Below, piece by piece: positions 5,455-8,459 of a stretch of 8,459 nucleotides of DNA. The DNA comes from JAYGED01 sp046582565 (GTDB taxonomy: Bacteria; Pseudomonadota; Alphaproteobacteria; JAAXGF01), in assembly GCA_046582565.1 (NCBI GenBank), contig JAYGED010000055.1:1-8459 (forward strand). The letters are read 5' to 3'. Numbering within the stretch: position 1 is the first letter of the stretch; each line of letters begins with the position of its first letter. The translations under genes were made by a program, and so were the position numbers. The notes under the pieces were generated by a model that was given only the letters and a program-made list of their open reading frames with translations, did no database searches and was not told the origin of the DNA.

Positions 5455-6389
5455 TCGGCCACGGCCAGCGGCGCCAGGGACGCCGGGTCGAGAGCGCCGA
5501 GAACATCGATCACCGCCGACATTTCCTGAGCCACGGCATCGAAGTCAGGGCCGCGCTCGAAATTGATCTCGTCCATATAGAGCGCCCGGTTGATTTCGAT
5601 CTGCAGGCTATGGACGCCCTCTAGCGGCCGGCCGTAATGCAGGGTGGTGTAGCCGCCTGCATAGGGATCGTTGGCGCGCACCACATAGCCCAAATCGCTA
5701 AGCAGCTTGGCCACCGACGCCGTAACCGAAGGATGGCACGAGGCGCCATGGCGGTCGCCGAGCACAAAATCGACCCTCCGCGCGCCGGGGTCGCGGTCCA
5801 TGGGCCCGCCGACCGACGGCATGGAATGGCAATCGAGCAGAATGGCGCAGCCGAAGCGATCGAGGGTTTCCCGGATCAGCCCTTCGAGCGCCGCGTGATA
5901 GGGCCGGTATAGATCGTTGATCCGCCGCTCCGCCTCGGCGAAGGAGAGCTTGTTGCGATAGATCGCCGATCCGCTGCCGACGATACGCGCGATCGTGCCG
6001 AGCCCCGATGACACCCGCCGCGACTCGCTGTTGACATAATCGGGCAGGCTGCCAACGAACATCTCGGGGTCGAGTTCATACGGCTCCCGGTTGGGGTCGA
6101 CAAAGGCCCTGGGAAACAAGGCGCAAAGCAGGGGTGCTCCGCGCGCCGGACCGCCGGCGAACAGCTCATCGACAAAACAATCCTCCGAGCGCCTGAGTGC
6201 GCGGGCGTCGAGTCGCGACGCGGCGATGAATTCCGGCGCATAATCGCTGCCGCTGTGGGGCGAGGCCAACACCAGGGGCAGGCGTTGTCCGGACGGGCGA
6301 AAAATCGCACAAGGCTTGGCTTTCGCGCCGGTTTGCGCATCCTCGGAGCGAGATGTTTTAGAGAATTTATCAGTCTTTTCGGATGTCAC
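5451..6389 (-). CDS. N-formylglutamate amidohydrolase family protein (HutG-like)
   Basis: The 312-residue protein carries the conserved blocks of the N-formylglutamate amidohydrolase (FGase) family: LASPHSG (41-47), VDPNREPYELDP (97-108), ILLDCHSMPS (183-192), ANDPYAGGYTT (229-239) and HSLQIEINRALYMDE (250-264). The His, Asp and Glu residues in these blocks are the likely metal-binding and catalytic positions. HutG removes the formyl group of N-formyl-L-glutamate at the end of one histidine-degradation route. No hut gene is near, so the real substrate may be another N-acyl amino acid. The start is a GTG with GGAAGG (6398-6403) eight bases upstream, a good ribosome-binding site. This leaves a hydrophilic N-terminal extension of about 25 residues ahead of the domain. 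The stop overlaps the acetyltransferase start (ATGA). It is transcribed divergently from cpdR. Confidence 0.88.
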   Translation of the reverse strand: MTSEKTDKFSKTSRSEDAQTGAKAKPCAIFRPSGQRLPLVLASPHSGSDYAPEFIAASRLDARALRRSEDCFVDELFAGGPARGAPLLCALFPRAFVDPNREPYELDPEMFVGSLPDYVNSESRRVSSGLGTIARIVGSGSAIYRNKLSFAEAERRINDLYRPYHAALEGLIRETLDRFGCAILLDCHSMPSVGGPMDRDPGARRVDFVLGDRHGASCHPSVTASVAKLLSDLGYVVRANDPYAGGYTTLHYGRPLEGVHSLQIEINRALYMDEINFERGPDFDAVAQEMSAVIDVLGALDPASLAPLAVAE

Positions 6390-6411
6390 TTGTATCGCCT
6401 TCCGCCTAGGC

Positions 6412-6441
6412 TTTAGACTAATTTACAGCGTCTGCGATCAA
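6412..6441 (-). promoter_or_regulatory. Weak candidate promoter for the amidohydrolase-acetyltransferase pair
   Basis: On the minus strand TTGATC (6436-6441) and TCTAAA (6412-6417) are 18 bases apart, each matching the consensus at four of six positions. It lies just upstream of the GGAAGG ribosome-binding site (6398-6403) and GTG start. The divergent arrangement requires a promoter somewhere in 6390-6546, but this particular assignment is tentative. Confidence 0.25.
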
Positions 6442-6499
6442 AGCGCTATTGATGAACTGTTAACTGCGTCGCGCTAGGGTGTCGGGAAATTCGATGAAC

Positions 6500-6528
6500 T
6501 TCAACCCGTCTCGTAATGGCTCTATATT
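6500..6528 (+). promoter_or_regulatory. Candidate cpdR promoter
   Basis: TTCAAC (6500-6505) and TATATT (6523-6528) are 17 bases apart, placing a transcript start near 6535 and a short leader before the ATG at 6547. The -10 element is good and the -35 element is weak. I found no TTAA-N7-TTAA CtrA-type site in the 6390-6546 region. Confidence 0.4.
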
Positions 6529-6546
6529 TTAGGTCGAGTAACACGA

Positions 6547-6906
6547 ATGGCCCGAATTCTACTTGCCGAAGATGATGCCTCCATGCGCGGCTTTCTCGCC
6601 CGCGCATTGATCAAGGCGGGCCATGTTGTGGTCGATGTGTCCGACGGCGAGGCGGCGATGAGCTGTCTGATCGACAATGAATTCGATCTGTTGCTCGCCG
6701 ATTTTGTCATGCCGGGGATCAACGGTATCGATCTCGCCAGGCACGCCAACAATGACGCGCCGAAGCTCAAGGTCATGCTGATCACGGGCTTCGCCGCCGT
6801 GGCGCTCAAGGCGCGGGGCGAACTCAGCCCCACGGCCAAGGTAATGTCCAAACCGTTCCATCTGAACACCCTGGTCGACGAGGTCGACAAGCTGCTGGCA
6901 GCGTAA
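6547..6906 (+). CDS. cpdR: CpdR, single-domain response regulator of ClpXP-dependent proteolysis
   Basis: The 119-residue protein is a lone receiver domain and matches CpdR nearly end to end: MARILLAEDD at the start, KVMLITGFAAVAL in the middle and KVMSKPFHL...LVDEVDKLLAA at the end. It has the acidic pocket (E8, D9, D10), the phospho-acceptor D52 in LLLADFVMP, the switch T80 and K102 in SKP. It has no output domain. In Caulobacter, unphosphorylated CpdR binds ClpX and primes ClpXP to degrade substrates such as PdeA and, with RcdA and PopA, CtrA. The CckA-ChpT phosphorelay switches it off by phosphorylation. The same role here is inferred from near-identity of the motifs. It is the only protein gene on the plus strand apart from the transposase fragment, and it lies 58 bp before tRNA-Val. 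Confidence 0.93.
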   Translation: MARILLAEDDASMRGFLARALIKAGHVVVDVSDGEAAMSCLIDNEFDLLLADFVMPGINGIDLARHANNDAPKLKVMLITGFAAVALKARGELSPTAKVMSKPFHLNTLVDEVDKLLAA

Positions 6907-6920
6907 GAGCCGCGTAACAC

Positions 6921-6948
6921 TTGCCAAGGGCGGCCTTCTCGGTAATAA
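6921..6948 (+). promoter_or_regulatory. Candidate tRNA-Val promoter
   Basis: TTGCCA (6921-6926) matches the -35 consensus at five of six positions. It is 16 bases before TAATAA (6943-6948), a weaker -10. A transcript starting near 6955 would carry a leader of about 10 bases before the mature tRNA at 6965. Read-through from cpdR is the alternative. Confidence 0.4.
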
Positions 6949-6964
6949 CATCGGCCAAGATCAA

Positions 6965-7039
6965 GGGCGCGTAGCTCAGCGGGAGAGCACCTCGTTGACA
7001 TCGAGGGGGTCACTGGTTCAATCCCAGTCGTGCCCACCA
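6965..7039 (+). tRNA. tRNA-Val (anticodon GAC)
   Basis: All 75 bases fold into a standard cloverleaf. The acceptor stem is GGGCGCG with CGTGCCC (one G-T wobble), the D-arm is GCTC/GAGC, the anticodon arm is CCTCG-TTGACAT-CGAGG, the variable loop is GGGTC, and the T-arm is ACTGG-TTCAATC-CCAGT. The discriminator is A and CCA is encoded (7037-7039). The anticodon GAC at the centre of the loop reads the valine codons GUC and GUU. A perfect hairpin begins four bases after the CCA, and an inverted copy of the 5' part lies about 200 bp further on. Confidence 0.96.
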
Positions 7040-7042
7040 CCG

Positions 7043-7068
7043 GAACCCCAAGGGAAACCTTGGGGTTC
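7043..7068 (+). terminator. Hairpin after tRNA-Val, probable terminator
   Basis: GAACCCCAAGG (7043-7053), a GAAA tetraloop (7054-7057) and CCTTGGGGTTC (7058-7068) form a perfect 11-bp stem directly after the tRNA. No run of T follows (TGCCTTATC), so it is not a classical rho-independent terminator. It may stop transcription weakly, protect or define the tRNA 3' end, or act on transcripts arriving from the TMADH-like gene on the other strand. Confidence 0.5.
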
Positions 7069-7189
7069 TGCCTTATCTGGACTGTCCTTCTCACCTGAGA
7101 TTCTATCGATGTTTTCACACTTATCCAGATGAAACTGTGAAATGGAAGTCAGCAAGGTTGTCTTACTCGCAAGCTCGTAAGCCATAGCA

Positions 7190-7217
7190 TGCTCTCCCGC
7201 TGAGCTACGCGCCCTTG
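7190..7217 (-). repeat. Inverted 28-nt copy of the tRNA-Val 5' region (partial tRNA)
   Basis: The minus strand of 7190-7217 is identical to 6962-6989. This covers three bases before the tRNA, the 5' acceptor strand, the whole D-arm and the base before the anticodon stem. Beyond that point the two sequences are unrelated, so no anticodon or T-arm remains and the copy cannot fold as a tRNA. The stretch between the two copies (7070-7189) is about 43% GC by hand count, well below the surrounding genes. It lies downstream of the TMADH-like gene in that gene's reading direction. Confidence 0.85.
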
Positions 7218-7280
7218 TCGGTAGATACCCTAAGCAGCTTGGCCATTTCGCATCTTCGGCCGCGCTCTCGCTCTGCCGTC

Positions 7281-8459
7281 CTACACTGCTGCGTCGAGGG
7301 CGACCTCTTCCCTGCGGAATGGAACATCCGGATTCTGCGGCGGTGCGTCGAGCTCGCGCGCCGCCAGATGGCCATCGTAAACGGCCAGCGCGATGGTCGC
7401 GGGCGCGTCGCAATCACCGGTCGCGCGAACGGATTTGATCCCCGCTGCCTGCAATTTCGCCGGATCGTCCGCCAAGGCGCTGTAGAGTCCGTTGGCCGGG
7501 CGCCGCGAGGTCACCATGACCACGGCGGCGGCGGCGAGCCTGCGGGACCGGTCGCTATAGATGCAGGCAAGTTCGGCCTCGCCGTCACCGACCGCCGACA
7601 GATTGTGGCTGGTGATAATATTGACCCCGAGCTCGATCAGGCGCGCCTGGATGCGGTGTTGTTCCAGGGTATTTTCGGTCCAGGACGAGACGCAGGCCGC
7701 CGTGGTCACCAGGGTAACGGCATGGCCGTCGCGGCGCAGTTTTTCGGCCATCACGCCGCCCAGGTAAAAGTTGTCGTCGTCGAACAAAACCACCGGTCCC
7801 GCCACCTCGGCGCCCGCCACGACGTCCTCTGGCGTAAAGACATTCGTCTCGCCACTACCGGCGATCGGCAAGCTGTTGCTGACGCCGACGCCATCCTTGC
7901 GCCATCTCGAGCCGGTGGCGACGATGACGTGGTCGAAGCCGAAATCGAGCACGTTCTCCGGCGTCATGGTGCTGTCGAGATAGACATCGACGGTGGCCAT
8001 TTCTCGGATACGCCCGACCCGCCAGTCGCGAACGCGGGCCCAGGCGGCGAGGCCGGGCAGGCCGCTTTCCCATGTCACGCGGCCGCCTAGCCCGGTCGTC
8101 GATTCGGCGAGGGCGACCCGGTAGCCGCGCTGGCCCAGGCCGCGCGCGGCCTCCAGCCCCGCCGGCCCCGCGCCGATGACCAGAACACTGCTGTCCGAGC
8201 CTTTCGGTGCGATGGTCTCGGGGTGCCAGCCGCGCCGCCACTCCTCGCCCATAGTCGGGTTCTGGGTGCAGCGCATCGGTGTGAAGGTGTGCTGGCCGGA
8301 GACACAGATGTTGCAGCCGATACATTCACGAATTTCCTCAGGCCGCCCTTGCTCGATCTTGTTCGGCAGGAACGGATCGGCGATGGACGGCCGAGCGGCG
8401 CCGATCATGTCCAGTACGCCACGCTTGATTTGGCTGACCATGGTGTCGGGCGAGGTGAA
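7281..8459 (-). CDS. Trimethylamine dehydrogenase-like iron-sulfur flavoprotein, C-terminal part (N-terminus outside window)
   Basis: The frame is open to the right window edge, giving 392 visible residues of a protein that must start beyond 8459. The visible part begins at the end of the FMN-binding old-yellow-enzyme barrel (ARPSIADPFLPNKIE). It continues with the [4Fe-4S] loop ECIGCNIC...MRC (cysteines 46, 49, 52 and 64 of the visible part), then CTQNPTMGEEWRRGWHPE. The FAD/ADP-binding domain follows, with VLVIGAGPAGLEAARGL and an IVATGSRW motif. This order is that of trimethylamine, dimethylamine and histamine dehydrogenases and of DgcA-like dimethylglycine demethylases, which oxidatively remove methyl or amine groups. 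The last cluster spacing (11 residues) is one shorter than I recall for TMADH. Substrate pocket residues lie outside the window, so the substrate is open. The ATG at 8439-8441 is internal and is not the start. Confidence 0.88.
   Translation of the reverse strand, partial: FTSPDTMVSQIKRGVLDMIGAARPSIADPFLPNKIEQGRPEEIRECIGCNICVSGQHTFTPMRCTQNPTMGEEWRRGWHPETIAPKGSDSSVLVIGAGPAGLEAARGLGQRGYRVALAESTTGLGGRVTWESGLPGLAAWARVRDWRVGRIREMATVDVYLDSTMTPENVLDFGFDHVIVATGSRWRKDGVGVSNSLPIAGSGETNVFTPEDVVAGAEVAGPVVLFDDDNFYLGGVMAEKLRRDGHAVTLVTTAACVSSWTENTLEQHRIQARLIELGVNIITSHNLSAVGDGEAELACIYSDRSRRLAAAAVVMVTSRRPANGLYSALADDPAKLQAAGIKSVRATGDCDAPATIALAVYDGHLAARELDAPPQNPDVPFRREEVALDAAV

Noticed and set aside
6390..6546. 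CtrA binding site upstream of cpdR
   Set aside because: cpdR is tied to the CtrA circuit in Caulobacter, so I looked for TTAA-N7-TTAA. TTTA-N6-TTTA and GTTAAC occur, but neither has the right spacing or sequence.
6522..7118. Minus-strand frame (198 codons) across cpdR and tRNA-Val, containing GTTGIEPVTPSMSTRCSPAE
   Set aside because: That peptide is the familiar artefact of translating the antisense strand of a tRNA; the rest is antisense to cpdR.
7121..7129. TTATCCAGA as a DnaA box
   Set aside because: One base off the consensus and isolated, with no cluster of boxes or AT-rich unwinding region, so chance is the simplest reading.
7018..7413. 131-codon minus-strand frame running from the TMADH-like 3' end into the tRNA
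   Set aside because: Its first half overlaps the TMADH-like gene in another frame, the middle is translated tRNA remnant, and the end is antisense to tRNA-Val. Only the ATG at 7185 merits a note and is listed as a finding.
7215..8090. Plus-strand open frame (291 codons) opposite the TMADH-like gene
   Set aside because: It is antisense to a conserved flavoprotein; the translation shows no family features.

Overview
The window looks like chromosomal DNA of an alphaproteobacterium. Most of it is GC-rich, it carries a near-textbook CpdR (a cell-cycle response regulator typical of Alphaproteobacteria), and its truncated lipoprotein belongs to a small family I know from that class. I cannot name a genus. 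Most genes are on the minus strand and form compact clusters. Only cpdR, one tRNA and the transposase fragment are on the plus strand.

Left edge (1-506): the right end of an IS3-family insertion sequence (transposase C-terminus plus terminal CA end) has landed inside a small lipoprotein gene. The gene keeps its promoter, lipobox and N-terminal half but has lost the rest. Next come a Crp/Fnr-type regulator (507-1199) and, upstream of it in the same direction, a three-gene cluster (1260-4044). That cluster encodes a heterotrimeric flavin/iron-sulfur amine or imino-acid dehydrogenase of the HcnABC / opine oxidase / D-hydroxyproline dehydrogenase type. Its genes run gamma (2Fe-2S ferredoxin-like), alpha (FAD/NAD(P) plus BFD-like 2Fe-2S), beta (DAO-type FAD), joined by two ATGA overlaps. 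No neighbour reveals the substrate.

Middle (4095-6389): a secreted or periplasmic lytic transglycosylase, then a phosphinothricin/methionine-sulfoximine-type GNAT acetyltransferase translationally coupled to an N-formylglutamate amidohydrolase-family enzyme. A palindromic repeat lies at the 3' end of the acetyltransferase and a partial copy lies at the 3' end of the transglycosylase. Each supplies the gene's stop codon.

Right part (6390-8459): a divergent promoter region, cpdR, and tRNA-Val(GAC) with a perfect 11-bp hairpin after it. Then comes about 240 bp without a convincing gene, partly low in GC, containing an inverted 28-nt copy of the 5' part of the same tRNA. The window ends inside a large trimethylamine dehydrogenase-like iron-sulfur flavoprotein whose N-terminus lies outside.

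Taken together, the region is rich in oxidative amine/amino-acid enzymes (heterotrimeric dehydrogenase, TMADH-like enzyme, N-acyl amino-acid hydrolase, amino-acid N-acetyltransferase), but the sequence does not prove that they form one pathway. I see no clear new multi-gene system. The most unusual signals are the inverted half-tRNA, the stop-codon-donating repeats, and the IS-truncated lipoprotein.
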